DNA of 64,000 nucleotides from Bog-473 sp963764305 (GTDB lineage: Bacteria > Actinomycetota > Acidimicrobiia > Acidimicrobiales > RAAP-2): NCBI GenBank assembly GCA_963764305.1, contig CAVXSD010000001.1:248001-312000 (forward strand), given 5' to 3'. Made by a program: the position numbers and the translations under genes. Of the stretch, positions 28,361 through 39,102 are shown in pieces; the first letter of the stretch is position 1, and every line of letters starts with the position of its first letter. The notes under the pieces are model-generated. The model did no database searches. It was not told the DNA's origin and saw only the letters and a list, made by a program, of their open reading frames with translations.

Positions 28361-29572
28361 CTACAGGTTGTGGCGCTGGTAGCGCCGCCACAGAGCGCGG
28401 CCGCCGGCCAGGACGGCGCCGAGGAGCAGGAGCGCGAAGAGGAGTGGCCCGGCCACGCCGATCACGCCTTCGACGCCGGCCACGAAGCCGCCGATGCTGG
28501 TGTGCCACGCCCGCACCAGCCCTGACGCCGGCACCGGCGCCGGCCGCGGCGCCGGTGTGCGCTCGTTGACCGTCACGGCGAGGGTCGAGAACGACGTCTG
28601 GCTCGCGAGCAATTGCAGCTGGCCCTGCAGCTGTTCGATCTGGGACTGAATGGTGTCGAGCTGCTGCTGCACCGAGAGGACATCGCCCACCGTCGTGGCT
28701 TTCGCCAGGATGGTCAGGTACTGCTGGCGGCTGGCCTGCAGGGCGGTGATGCGCGACTGCAGGTCGACGTACTCGCCGGTGACGTCGGTGGCCTTCGTCG
28801 TCAGGTCCGAGGTCTTCCCGAGGGCCTGGGCGCTGTGCAGCACCGTCGCGAAGCTGTCCACCGGCACCTGGAGGGTCACGCTTGCCGACGGCGCGCTCCC
28901 GGCGGCGGCGCCCGACTGCGTCTCCGAGTTGGCCACGAAGCCGCCGTAGGCCGCGGCGAGGTTGGTCAGCTCCGCCACCGACCGGCTCAGGTTGCCGCGC
29001 CCGACGGTCAGGCTCAGGGAGCCGGTCTGCTCGATCTTGGCGGACTGGCCGACCGCGCCGCTCGGCAGTGTCGGCGCGGTGGTGGACGGGCTGCCGGTGG
29101 ACGGGCCCGCCGCACCGACATGCTGCGTGTTGGTGCTGAAGGGCGATGCGGCGGTGGCGCCCGATGATCCCGTTGCGCCCTTCCTGGCACCGGGTGGCGC
29201 GGCGGTCGAGGTCGGCCCGTGTGACGGAACCGCCACGCCGGCCTTCGGCAGCCCGGCGGTGAGCGTCGGGCGCGACGGACCGCGCACCAGCGCGCCGACC
29301 GCCCCTGCGAGCACGAGGACGACGACGCAGGCGGCCACCGAGAGCACCCGGTGGCGCCGCGCCACCGCGGTGATGCGGCGGCCGCTGCCTTCCCGGCCCG
29401 GCCCGAGGACCGCCGCCCCGTCCGGTCCGCCGTCGTCATCGCCGTCCCCGTCCACCGGGGGGCGGCCGGCCGCCCGGGCCAGGATGTCGGCGGCGCCCGA
29501 CGCAGGGACGTCGAAGGCCGCGCCGGCGCGGGCGAAGAGCGAGGCGAGGCGGTCGTCGTCGAGCATGGTCAT
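28361..29572 (-). CDS. DUF4349 membrane protein, candidate anti-sigma factor
   Basis: 403 residues. The ATG at 29572 overlaps the sigma factor stop as ATGA. Residues 1-75 are cytosolic and begin MTMLDDDRLASLFARAGAAFDVP. A single helix near 75-95 (VLSVAACVVVLVLAGAVGALV) crosses the membrane. A Ser/Thr/Pro/Ala-rich linker reaches about 170. The outer DUF4349 domain (SLSLTVGRGNLSRSVAELTNLAAAYGGFV, then a coiled coil with LDTIQSQIEQLQGQLQLL) follows, and a second helix near 375-395 ends the protein. Coupling to an ECF sigma gene plus a cytosolic N-terminus suggests it holds the sigma factor and senses envelope state. No canonical zinc HxxxCxxC motif is seen, so this remains inference. Confidence 0.82.
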   Translation of the reverse strand: MTMLDDDRLASLFARAGAAFDVPASGAADILARAAGRPPVDGDGDDDGGPDGAAVLGPGREGSGRRITAVARRHRVLSVAACVVVLVLAGAVGALVRGPSRPTLTAGLPKAGVAVPSHGPTSTAAPPGARKGATGSSGATAASPFSTNTQHVGAAGPSTGSPSTTAPTLPSGAVGQSAKIEQTGSLSLTVGRGNLSRSVAELTNLAAAYGGFVANSETQSGAAAGSAPSASVTLQVPVDSFATVLHSAQALGKTSDLTTKATDVTGEYVDLQSRITALQASRQQYLTILAKATTVGDVLSVQQQLDTIQSQIEQLQGQLQLLASQTSFSTLAVTVNERTPAPRPAPVPASGLVRAWHTSIGGFVAGVEGVIGVAGPLLFALLLLGAVLAGGRALWRRYQRHNL

Positions 29573-30120
29573 GGGCCGGCCTCCCCGGAACGAGGTGCGG
29601 CCCCGGCGGCCGCGAGGGCGCACAGGGCGGGGTCGGCCGCCAGGCGGTGGCGGGCCTCGTGCAGGCGGGACTTCACCGTGCCCTGGCGCCGGCCGATGGC
29701 GAGAGCGATGTCGCGCTCGCTCAGGTCGGCGTAGTAGCGCAGGACGACCGGGACGCGCAGCGAGAGGGGTAGCTGCTGCAGCGCGGCCAGCACGGTCTCG
29801 GCCACCTCGCCCTGCTCGGCCCGGGCCTCGGGGTCGGCGCCCGGCGCGGGCAGGTGGGCCAGCGGCTCGTCACCGGCGCGCCGGTCGCGGTGGGGGATCT
29901 CGCGGCGCAGCTTGGAGTAGCACGAGTTGACGACCACCCGGTAGAGCCACGGCCGGATGCTCGGCACGGACGAGAGTGAGTCGCGGAAGCGCCAGGCCCG
30001 CAGGTAGGCGTCCTGCACCGCCTCCTCGGCGTCGGCCCGGTTGCCCAGAATCAGACAGGCGGTCCGGAAGGAGGCGACGTAGCCGTCCTCCAGCCAGTCT
30101 GCGAGCTGCTGCTCCACCAT
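29569..30120 (-). CDS. ECF RNA polymerase sigma factor
   Basis: 183 residues from an ATG at 30120 with an AAGGGGG ribosome-binding site. Sigma region 2 covers about 10-75 (FRTACLILGNRADAEEAVQDAYLRAWRF, then SIRPWLYRVVVNSCYSKLRRE). Region 4 spans about 115-165 (LQQLPLSLRVPVVLRYYADLSERDIALAIGRRQGTVKSRLHEAR), giving the helix-turn-helix for the -35 element. It is followed by an overlapping membrane-anchored DUF4349 gene that may be its anti-sigma factor, and it lies 54 bp after ftsH on the same strand. Envelope or protein-quality stress is a reasonable trigger, given ftsH next door. Confidence 0.93.
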   Translation of the reverse strand: MVEQQLADWLEDGYVASFRTACLILGNRADAEEAVQDAYLRAWRFRDSLSSVPSIRPWLYRVVVNSCYSKLRREIPHRDRRAGDEPLAHLPAPGADPEARAEQGEVAETVLAALQQLPLSLRVPVVLRYYADLSERDIALAIGRRQGTVKSRLHEARHRLAADPALCALAAAGAAPRSGEAGP

Positions 30121-30174
30121 CCCCCTTCATGACGCTGCGCCGCCCGGTTCGGTTCGATCCGGTATGCGCCGTGC

Positions 30175-32325
<2,151 letters not shown>

Positions 32326-32427
32326 GCTAGGCGCCGACCCTGCTCAGCGGTGACCGCCCTCGTCAGCCGGCTGCGCAGCGCTCTTCCTGCAGGGAGCGGG
32401 CACTTCGGCGCCGGTAACGTCTTGCCG

Positions 32428-33417
32428 ATGACCGACACCGAGCCCGGCGGGGCGGCTCCCGGCCCACCGGGCCCGCCTGCGCGCCCTCCCGGGCCCGTCC
32501 CGGAGGGGTTCGTGCCCCGGGAATGGCTCCAGGCCTCGCCGCCGCCCCCGCCGCCCCCGCCGCCCTACGACCCGACGGTCGCGCTGCTGCTGCCACCCCC
32601 GCCGTCGGTCCTGCCCACCGGCGACCTTCCCTTCCTCGATACCCCGTGGGTCCCCCCGCAGACGAAGCGCCAGGGCTGGATCTGGCTCGTCTACGCCGTC
32701 GTCGGCTTCCTGGTCGGCCAGCTCGGCGCCCTGATCTTCGGCTACGTCGCCGGGGCCATCGCCGGGAAGAGCGCCGCGCAGATGACGGCCATCGCCACGG
32801 CGGCCGTCCCGCCGGAGTGGTACGTCGTGGCCACCCTGCTGGGCCTCTGGATCGGGTTCATCGGCGCCCCTTGGCTGGCCAGCCGGACCCAGGGGACGCG
32901 CCACTTCGTCCGCGACCTCGGCCTGCGCTTCCGGGTCATCGACCTCGTCGGCATCGCCATCGGCATCGGGGGCCAGATCCTGGTGGCGATCATGTACGCG
33001 CCGTTCCAGCACGACATCCACGACTTCAACGGGCCCTCGCAGAAGTTGACCGGGGGCTCGCACGGCTCCGGGTTCGTCGTGATCGCCATCGCCACCGTGG
33101 TCTTCGCCCCGGCCATGGAGGAACTCTTCTTCCGCGGCCTGCTGCTGAAGGCGCTCGTCCGGCTGTTCACGCCGCTGCGGGGCGCTGGCCGCGCCCGGGT
33201 CGCCGGAGTCGTCCTGGCGGTGATCGTCGACGGGCTCCTCTTCGGCCTGGCCCACGGTGAATGGGTGCAGCTGGCCGGCCTGGCCACGTTCGGCATGATC
33301 CTGGCCGCGGTGTCGTACCGCACCGGGCGCCTGGGCATGAACATGGTCGCCCATGCCACGTTCAACCTGGTCGCCATCATCGCCATTGCGGCCAACGGGA
33401 GTGCGCTGATCCACTGA
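32428..33417 (+). CDS. CPBP family intramembrane glutamic endopeptidase
   Basis: 329 residues from the ATG at 32428; a GTG at 32350 would add 26 residues without obvious structure. The first 80 residues are Pro-rich with a run of prolines. Then come about seven membrane helices. The CPBP (Abi) motif EELFFRG sits near 231-237, providing the two catalytic glutamates and Arg. FGLAHGE and the final NMVAHATFN supply further motif histidines, as in Rce1-like prenyl-protein proteases. In bacteria the substrates are mostly unknown. The TGA at 33415 is followed in the same frame by 69 open codons; see the separate entry. Confidence 0.9.
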   Translation: MTDTEPGGAAPGPPGPPARPPGPVPEGFVPREWLQASPPPPPPPPPYDPTVALLLPPPPSVLPTGDLPFLDTPWVPPQTKRQGWIWLVYAVVGFLVGQLGALIFGYVAGAIAGKSAAQMTAIATAAVPPEWYVVATLLGLWIGFIGAPWLASRTQGTRHFVRDLGLRFRVIDLVGIAIGIGGQILVAIMYAPFQHDIHDFNGPSQKLTGGSHGSGFVVIAIATVVFAPAMEELFFRGLLLKALVRLFTPLRGAGRARVAGVVLAVIVDGLLFGLAHGEWVQLAGLATFGMILAAVSYRTGRLGMNMVAHATFNLVAIIAIAANGSALIH

Positions 33418-33420
33418 GCA

Positions 33421-33630
33421 GCGACCCGCCGCACCGCCGAGCGCGACAACGCGCTTGACGCGCTCCATGCCGCTCACACCGATCTGCAAGCCGCTCACAC
33501 CGATCTGCAAGCCGCGCAATCCGAGGTAGCCGCCTCCAAGGGTCGCCTGGTGGTCCGAGCGCTCGATTCCACGGGACTGGGCGGTGCCTCTCGGGCGCTC
33601 GGCCGCGCGCGCGACCGAGTCCGACGGTAG
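33421..33630 (+). pseudogene. Orphan coiled-coil tail, in frame after the CPBP stop
   Basis: After the CPBP stop the same frame stays open for 69 codons to a TAG at 33628. It reads like real protein: RDNALDALHAAHTDLQAAHTDLQAA forms clear heptads, followed by a conserved-looking basic end (RLVVRALDSTGLGGASRALG). There is no start codon before the coiled coil. A 21-bp tandem duplication (33469-33489 and 33490-33510) makes the AHTDLQA repeat. It may be the surviving C-terminus of a coiled-coil protein of the kind found in glycan operons, or a readthrough extension. I regard a gene remnant as more likely. Confidence 0.45.
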
Positions 33631-33720
33631 CCATGTGAGTCCGTCGCAGGCCCGGTCGGCCATCCGCCGACGGCGCCGACCTCGCTCGTGAACTTGAGTG
33701 CTGGCACCTATGGTGGGCCC

Positions 33721-35118
33721 GTGAGCCGGATGGACGAGGTCTTCAAGGCGTACGACGTGCGGGGCACGGTGCCCGACCAGCTCGACGCGGACATGTGCCG
33801 GGCCATCGGGCGGGCCATGGCCCGCTTCGCCGGGGTCTCCCGGATCGTGGTCGCCCGGGACATGCGGGAGACCGGCGTCGAGCTCTCGGCCGCCTTCTCC
33901 GACGGGGTGCGGGCCGAGGGTGTCGACGTGACCGACCTGGGCCTGGCCTCCACCGACTTCTTGTATTTCGCCTCGGGCCATCTCGATGCGCCCGGCGCCA
34001 TGTTCACGGCGTCGCACAACCCGGCGCAGTACAACGGGCTCAAGCTGTGCCTGTCGGGGGCGCGCCCGATCGGGCGCGACACGGGCCTGGCCGAGATCGA
34101 GGCCGTCGCGGACGAGCTGCTCGGCGCGCCGTTGCCGCCCCTCACCGGCACCTTGTCCGAGAAGAATCTGCTCGGCGAGTGGGCCGAACACGTGGTGTCC
34201 TTCGTCGACGTGGGGTCGCTGCGGCCGCTCAAGGTCGTGGCCGACACCGCGAACGGCATGGGCGGGCTCGTGGTGCCCATCGTCTTCGAGCGGCTCCCGT
34301 TCTCGGTGGAGATCCTGTTCCCCGAACTCGACGGCACCTTCCCCAACCACCCGGCCGACCCGATCCAACCCGAGAACCTGGTCGCGCTGAAGGCGGCCGT
34401 GCTCGCGCAGGGCGCCGACATCGGCCTGGCCTTCGACGGGGACGCGGACCGCGTGTTCCTGGTCGACGAGAAGGCCGAGCCCGTGTCGGGCTCGTTGACG
34501 ACGGCACTGGTGGCCGCGTCCATGCTGGCCAAGCACCCGGGCGAGACGATCCTCTACAACCTCATCTGCTCCCACGTGGTGCCCGAGGTCGTGACGGAGC
34601 TGGGCGGCAAGCCGGTGCGCACCCAGGTGGGCCACTCCATCATCAAGAAGGTGATGGCCGACACGGGGGCCGTCTTCGGCGGGGAGCATTCCGGCCACTA
34701 CTACTACCGCGACAACTTCCGGGCCGACTCGGGGATCATCACCGCCCTGCTGGTCCTCGAGTTGCTGAGCCAGAGCGGTCAACCGCTCTCGGAGATGCTC
34801 CAGCCCTACCAGCGCTACGTGGACTCGGGGGAGATCAACACCACGGTGACCGACCCGGCGGCCACCGTGGAGGCCATCGCCGCGCACGAGCGCAAGGCCG
34901 GCGCGTCGGTCGATCGGCTCGACGGGCTCACCGTCGAGCACGGTGACTGGTGGTACAACGTCCGCCCGTCCAACACCGAGCCGCTCCTCCGCCTCAATGT
35001 GGAGGCGAAGACAGCCGAGCGCTGTGCCGCCCACGTGGCCGAGGTGCAACAGCTCATTGCGGCTGCCGCTGCCGCTGCCACTGCCGCCGACGCCGGCCTT
35101 GCCGCCGGCCCGAACTGA
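33721..35118 (+). CDS. manB: Phosphomannomutase/phosphoglucomutase
   Basis: 465 residues from GTG 33721; an ATG nine bases later is an alternative. The alpha-D-phosphohexomutase signature is complete: FKAYDVRG at the start, the phosphoserine loop TASHNP (Ser about 98), the metal loop DGDADR (239-244), the sugar-binding GGEHSGHYYYRD and the phosphate-binding RPSNTEPLLRLNVEA. It interconverts mannose-6- and mannose-1-phosphate, or the glucose equivalents, supplying GDP-mannose synthesis. In actinobacteria this gene is regularly followed by a Trm112-like gene and an SIS-domain isomerase, as here, which supports the ManB assignment. A ribosome-binding GAGGAGGA at its end serves the next gene. Confidence 0.96.
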   Translation: MSRMDEVFKAYDVRGTVPDQLDADMCRAIGRAMARFAGVSRIVVARDMRETGVELSAAFSDGVRAEGVDVTDLGLASTDFLYFASGHLDAPGAMFTASHNPAQYNGLKLCLSGARPIGRDTGLAEIEAVADELLGAPLPPLTGTLSEKNLLGEWAEHVVSFVDVGSLRPLKVVADTANGMGGLVVPIVFERLPFSVEILFPELDGTFPNHPADPIQPENLVALKAAVLAQGADIGLAFDGDADRVFLVDEKAEPVSGSLTTALVAASMLAKHPGETILYNLICSHVVPEVVTELGGKPVRTQVGHSIIKKVMADTGAVFGGEHSGHYYYRDNFRADSGIITALLVLELLSQSGQPLSEMLQPYQRYVDSGEINTTVTDPAATVEAIAAHERKAGASVDRLDGLTVEHGDWWYNVRPSNTEPLLRLNVEAKTAERCAAHVAEVQQLIAAAAAAATAADAGLAAGPN

Positions 35119-35128
35119 GGAGGACCCG

Positions 35129-35371
35129 ATGAGCCTCGACCCACTCCTGCTCGACGTCCTGGCCTGCCCGGTCGACAAGGGGCCATTGCTGTGGTTCGAG
35201 GACGAGGACGTCCTCTACAACCCGCGGCTGAAGCGGAGCTATGCCGTGGTGGACGGCGTGCCGGTGCTGCTGGTCGACGAGGCGGTCTCCGTCGGCGATG
35301 CCGAGCACGAGCGGCTCATGGCGAAGGCCGAGACCAACCAGGTGCGGGCCACGGGCCCGGCATCTGGGTGA
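35129..35371 (+). CDS. Trm112/YcaR-like small protein
   Basis: 80 residues from ATG 35129 with a strong GAGGAGGA site 6-13 bp upstream. The start MSLDPLLLDVLACPVDKGPLLW and YAVVDGVPVLLVDEA are the UPF0434/Trm112 hallmarks. Most Trm112-like proteins have two CxxC pairs; here only one Cys remains in ACPVDKGPL, so zinc binding is doubtful. Members act as activators or stabilisers of partner enzymes. Its fixed place between phosphomannomutase and the SIS-domain isomerase suggests a partner in mannose metabolism. The stop overlaps the SIS GTG as GTGA. Confidence 0.88.
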   Translation: MSLDPLLLDVLACPVDKGPLLWFEDEDVLYNPRLKRSYAVVDGVPVLLVDEAVSVGDAEHERLMAKAETNQVRATGPASG

Positions 35372-36494
35372 GCGAGCGGGCCTCCCTCGACACGCTCGGG
35401 ATGTGGGAGGCCGCGGCCGCCCTGCCCGAGCAGCTGTCCGGGGCGCTCCGCACGGCCGGCGACGCGTTCGCCGGGACCGCTCCCCTCGGCGGCGGTGCGT
35501 ACCGCGCCGTGGCCGCGTTCGGGCTGGGCACGGGCGGGATGGCCGCTGCCGCGGCGGCCGCCCTCTGCGCGCCCGACCTGACGGTTCCCTTCTGGCGGGG
35601 CGAAGGGTCTGGCGTCCCGGCCTTCGTCGGCGCTGACACGCTGGTCTTCGCCATCTCGTCCTCGGGCGCGACCGCCGAGACGCTCGATGCGGCGGCCGAA
35701 GCCGGTGACCGCGGCGCCACGGTGGTGGCCGTCGGGGGCGAACGCGAGGGAGCGCTGGCACGGCTGGCCGACGGCGCCGGCTTCCCCTGGTGCCCGGTCC
35801 ACGTGGGCGAGCGGGCGATGCGGGCGGCGCGGGCGATGCGGGCGATGCGGGCGATGCGGGCGGTGCGGGCGGTGAGAGTCGTTCCACGGCGCGGGTCGCC
35901 CTGGGAGCGGCCACCGTGCCCGTGCTGGTCGCGCTGGCCCGGGCCGGACTGCGGCCGGACTGTACGGCCACCGTGCAGGCGGCGTCAGAGGCGCTGGCCC
36001 GACGACGCGACGCACTGGTGGCGCCGGGCCGCGCCGCGGCAGAGCTGGCGCGCCGCCTCGGGCGCACCATCCCGCTCGTCTACGGCTCCGCCGGCGTGGC
36101 GGCCGTGGCTGCCGACTGGTGGAAGGCCCAGGTGAACCTGAACGCCAAGGCGCCGGCGTTCGCGGCAACCCTGCCGGGCCTGACGCACGACGAGCTGGCC
36201 GGCTGGGGCCAGGGGGGCGACGTGACACGACAGACGATGTCGCTCGTGCTGCTGCGCCATGCCGGCGAGGGGCCGCGGGCGGCCTCTCTCTTTGCGGCGG
36301 TCCGCGCCGCCACCGACGAGGTCATGGCCGACATCTTCGAGGTGCAGGGCGAGGGCGACGACGACCTGACGCGCTTCTTCGACCTGGTGCTGCTTGGTCA
36401 GCTCGTCTCGCTGCACCTGGCCGCCCGCGAAGGCGTCGACCCCGGCCCGGTGCCCGCCGTCGAGGAGGCCCAGGCCGCCGCATCGTTCTCGTAA
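35368..36494 (+). CDS. SIS-domain sugar isomerase (mannose-6-phosphate isomerase-like), frameshifted
   Basis: GTG 35368 overlaps the previous stop. The first frame holds LDTLGMWEAAAALPEQL and an SIS domain with TLVFAISSSGATAETLDA, the phosphosugar loop. At about 35785-35875 the frame changes in or just before seven tandem 9-bp units (GCGGGCGAT type). The second frame continues TVPVLVALARAGL, IPLVYGSAGVAAVAADWWKAQVNLNAKAPAF, which includes the NExxK-like catalytic region, to the stop at 36494. This matches the bifunctional phosphoglucose/phosphomannose isomerase C-terminal family found next to manB. About 375 residues when repaired. It should convert fructose-6-phosphate to mannose-6-phosphate. 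Confidence 0.84.
35811..35873 (+). repeat. Seven tandem 9-bp units inside the SIS gene
   Basis: GCGGGCGAT and variants (GCGGGCGGC, GCGGGCGGT) follow one another seven times. The units keep frame themselves but sit where the SIS gene's frame changes, so slippage or a sequencing indel nearby is likely. Confidence 0.85.
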
Positions 36495-36526
36495 CCCGAC
36501 GCAGGGGGCGAAGCGGCTGCCGGCCA

Positions 36527-36820
36527 AGTCGGGCATCAACCCGACTAAGCCGGCGGTGCCAGGTAAGCCCGTTCGAAGAGCGTTCGAGCACAAGCGCAGC
36601 GGCACTGCCGTCCTCTTCGCCGCCCTCGATGTCCACGACGGCGCCCTCGACGAGCTGGGTCACCGATTCGACCCGCTGACAGAACTCTGTGGACTTCTTG
36701 GCCGATCTGGTGGAAAACCAAAGAACTAGACCTGCACTGCATCGCTGACAACTCAACGCGGACGAGGCCGGAATGGTCGCTACTTTCTTGGAGCAGAAGC
36801 CCAATGTGCCCATTCCCCGA
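36527..36820 (+). pseudogene. IS630-family transposase fragment, decayed
   Basis: One frame reads GKPVRRAFEHKRSGTAVLFAALDVHDG, which matches the core of IS630 transposases (normally EFEYxRHGTxxLxAAxDVxTG). The next frame picks up VTDSTR and NSVDFLADLVE. Further frames give LHCIADN and VATFLEQKPNV, all in the order found in an IS630 DDE domain. At least four frame changes and a stop are needed, and neither end of the gene is present, so it cannot be active. I found no terminal inverted repeats. It marks the left edge of the damaged 36.5-39.6 kb stretch. Confidence 0.75.
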
Positions 36821-36882
36821 GTAGGGCCGCCAGAAATTAGTTATCGGCGAAGAGTGACAGAGGTCCACCCCACGAGCGAGTG

Positions 36883-37486
36883 TCAGCGCCCGGCGATTAC
36901 TTTCATGCGATCACTGATGACGGCCGCACCGACGCTGGGATCGCACTGGACTTGAACATGCTCTCGTCCGGCTCGGGCGACCGTATCGCCTGTCGTCATC
37001 GAGCAACACTGATCGCATTTCGCCGGCGGCTGACTCCAGGTAGGGCTAGGCCCAATGAAACCCGGCCGGGTACACCGCGTGAGATCGTGTGAGTTCGACC
37101 AGGTCGTATCGAACGAGAAAGCCGTCTCGGAAAATCGTTACGTCCATATTGCCCGAGTAGGCGGTCGTAATTGCCGGTTTGCCGAGGGCCATAGCTTCGA
37201 CGATCGGCAGTCCGAATCCTTCGGAGCGGTGAAGGGAGAGGAAGGCATCGGTGCACGCCAGGAGGCCGAGAATCTCCGGCCTCGAGACGCTCTCTTCGAG
37301 GACGTAGACGGGAGCTCGGCGTGCTGCCTCAAGGACGGCCTCCGCCATATCTGGTCGGTGGTGCAGATCGGTTACCTTGATAACGAGTCCAACTTGATCG
37401 CTGTCACCAAAGGCCATCTCGAAGGCGTCGATGACTCCGAGCGGGTTTTTTCTCTCGAGCACGCTGTGCGTACTGGCCATGGTCAA
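36883..37486 (-). pseudogene. GT4 glycosyltransferase, C-terminal part only, frameshifted
   Basis: The minus strand from 37486 reads MASTHSVLERKNPLGVIDAFEMAF, then SLHRSEGFGLPIVEAMALGKPAITTAYSGN, the donor site of a GT4 enzyme whose family usually has about 400 residues or more. After PAGFHWA a stop appears at 37046; other frames continue with SAAGEMRSVLLDDD and VARAGREHVQVQ to a TGA at 36883. The whole N-terminal domain is missing: immediately upstream the sequence becomes a methyltransferase. So this is a truncated gene with about two frame breaks. Codon use is less GC-rich than in the neighbours. Confidence 0.75.
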
Positions 37487-37830
37487 GAACAGGCACCCTC
37501 GGCGGATACTCGAAGGCCCAGAACATGTCGTGGATGTGGATGTAGACGCCGGAGGGCACGATGGGGAGCACCCGGGTGATCAGGTAGATGCGGGTCGCTC
37601 CCCGTCTTGACGACGTGCAAGAACAGCTCGATGAAGAGGGAAGTCGCCGGCCTCTAGCTGCCGTGAAGCGGGCGATGTCGAACGTCCTGCACCGGGCTGA
37701 CGATGATCTCGACGTCGAATCGCCCGGCCAGGAACCAGCCGGGTTGAGGTGACGTGGCGGATGGATACGGCTCGATGCAGGTGACGAGAAGGCGTGGAGG
37801 CGACCGCCGAGCTAGCAGTGATCGAATTCG
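37487..37830 (-). pseudogene. Class I SAM methyltransferase, C-terminal fragment, decayed
   Basis: Pieces in several minus-strand frames follow the order of a known methyltransferase family of glycan clusters: PPRLLVTCIEPYPS, then EIIVSPVQDV, then LFLHVVKTGSDPH, then VPSGVYIHIHDMFWAFEYP. In intact members these correspond to the SAM-binding end, the DSSHVVKTGSDV motif and the VHIHDIFxPFEYP motif. At least three frame changes are present. Right after EYPPRV the sequence joins the middle of a GT4 gene, so two unrelated genes are joined at about 37487, by deletion or by assembly error. Confidence 0.6.
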
Positions 37831-39102
37831 TGAACCAGAGAGGAAAGATAGAACAGCTAGGAACAGAAGATCAGACCTTCGGTCGGTAAGTTAGAAGCAA
37901 AGGTAAGAAGATGGTAAAAGATCTCGGAGCGCCAGCGCGACAAGGTGTGGGCCAAGATGCGGAACCGGGACCTCGACGTAGTAGCAGGCCCGAGGCGTTG
38001 TAGAGAAGAACGGTGGACTCGTCGACAACGCCGGTCAAAAGATGGAACGCACCGTCAAGGCAACGAGGCACCGAGGACATGGTCGTGGGGGTAGATGAAG
38101 AGCAGACCTGCAGCGTCTTGTACAGGCTTCGCTGGTCGAGGTGCACGTTGGATCCAACAAGAGCTGGCGGAAGCGAAAGAGGGGACGGCGTTGATGGAGC
38201 GGCGCCGAGCGTCTCGTTCTGCACCGGCCGGCGGACTAGTCGTGCATCCGGTTGGAACACGTAAAGAGGAAAGGAAAGAAAAAAGATGGGAGAGGGAGAG
38301 ATGGGGAGAGAGAAAGAAAAGATAGGTATAGGTAAGGTCCAAGCCGACGAAAGTAAAAAAATGAGAGAGAGATAAGAGAGATAGAGGTAAAAAGACGCTG
38401 GTTGGCCGCGCTAAAGCTCTCGAAGATGTCGCTTATGATGCGCCGGTAAAGATCGACCAGATCCATGGCGTAGATGGTCGCATGGACGGGATCGGCGAGA
38501 GATAGTAGTGCCCGACGAGCGAGGCCGCCACGGGATCGAAAGGAACGGACCGACAAGGGGGCTCTCATCGAGTCGACGGCCGTCCAGGCGAGACCAAGCC
38601 CAAAGTAATAGGTGGAAAAAGAGGAAAAAGAAAGGAAGAGATGGAAGAAATGGAGGGTAAAATAGGAAAAGGAAAGGGTGGTAAGTAAATGGAGAGGGGA
38701 GATGAAAGAAAGATAATAGGTAAAGGTATAATAGATGAAAAAGATGGTAAGAAAAATATAGAGGAGATATAGGATCAAGAGTCGGGTGGGCCGCCTGAAG
38801 AAGTGCAGTTCGAGCAGGGCACCCGACTGGCGTTCCTGCTCCTGTGCTGCAGCGACTCGATGGGCTCGTGATAGGTAAGAGTAGACTAGGATGGATAAAC
38901 AATAGATGGGGAAGTCTACAACGTAGAGGAACACGAACTAGCGCAGTCCGAACATCTACTCGGCCAGACCGATACCGTCGTACATAGCCAGGGGCCTCCT
39001 CGTGCATGCCTACGACAGCAGTCACGATGTAGAGGCGCCTGGCAAGAATAAAGCCGGTACGGCGCAGCGAGCGCAATCTGCGGTCGAAGGACGGGACTCG
39101 CT
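37831..39102. other. 1.3 kb without a recognisable gene; purine-rich low-complexity blocks
   Basis: The plus strand here contains long stretches made almost only of A and G with occasional T (for example 37850-37925, 38260-38400 and 38605-38770), alternating with ordinary GC-rich segments such as 38450-38600. The minus strand shows open frames of over 200 codons, but these are just Leu/Phe/Ser/Tyr-rich translations of CTTT-type sequence and I do not accept them. Short stretches (LADPVHATIYAMDLVDLYRRI, DLYRRI and others) look protein-like without identifying a family. Base composition differs sharply from the rest of the window. It could be foreign DNA, or low-quality consensus. Confidence 0.7.

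Noticed and set aside
32344..35178. A 944-codon minus-strand open frame
   Set aside because: It is the antisense of the CPBP protease and phosphomannomutase genes, which have full family motifs; such long shadows are expected at this GC content.
36527..36820. Active insertion sequence
   Set aside because: Only scattered pieces of the transposase remain, in several frames, and no inverted terminal repeats were seen.
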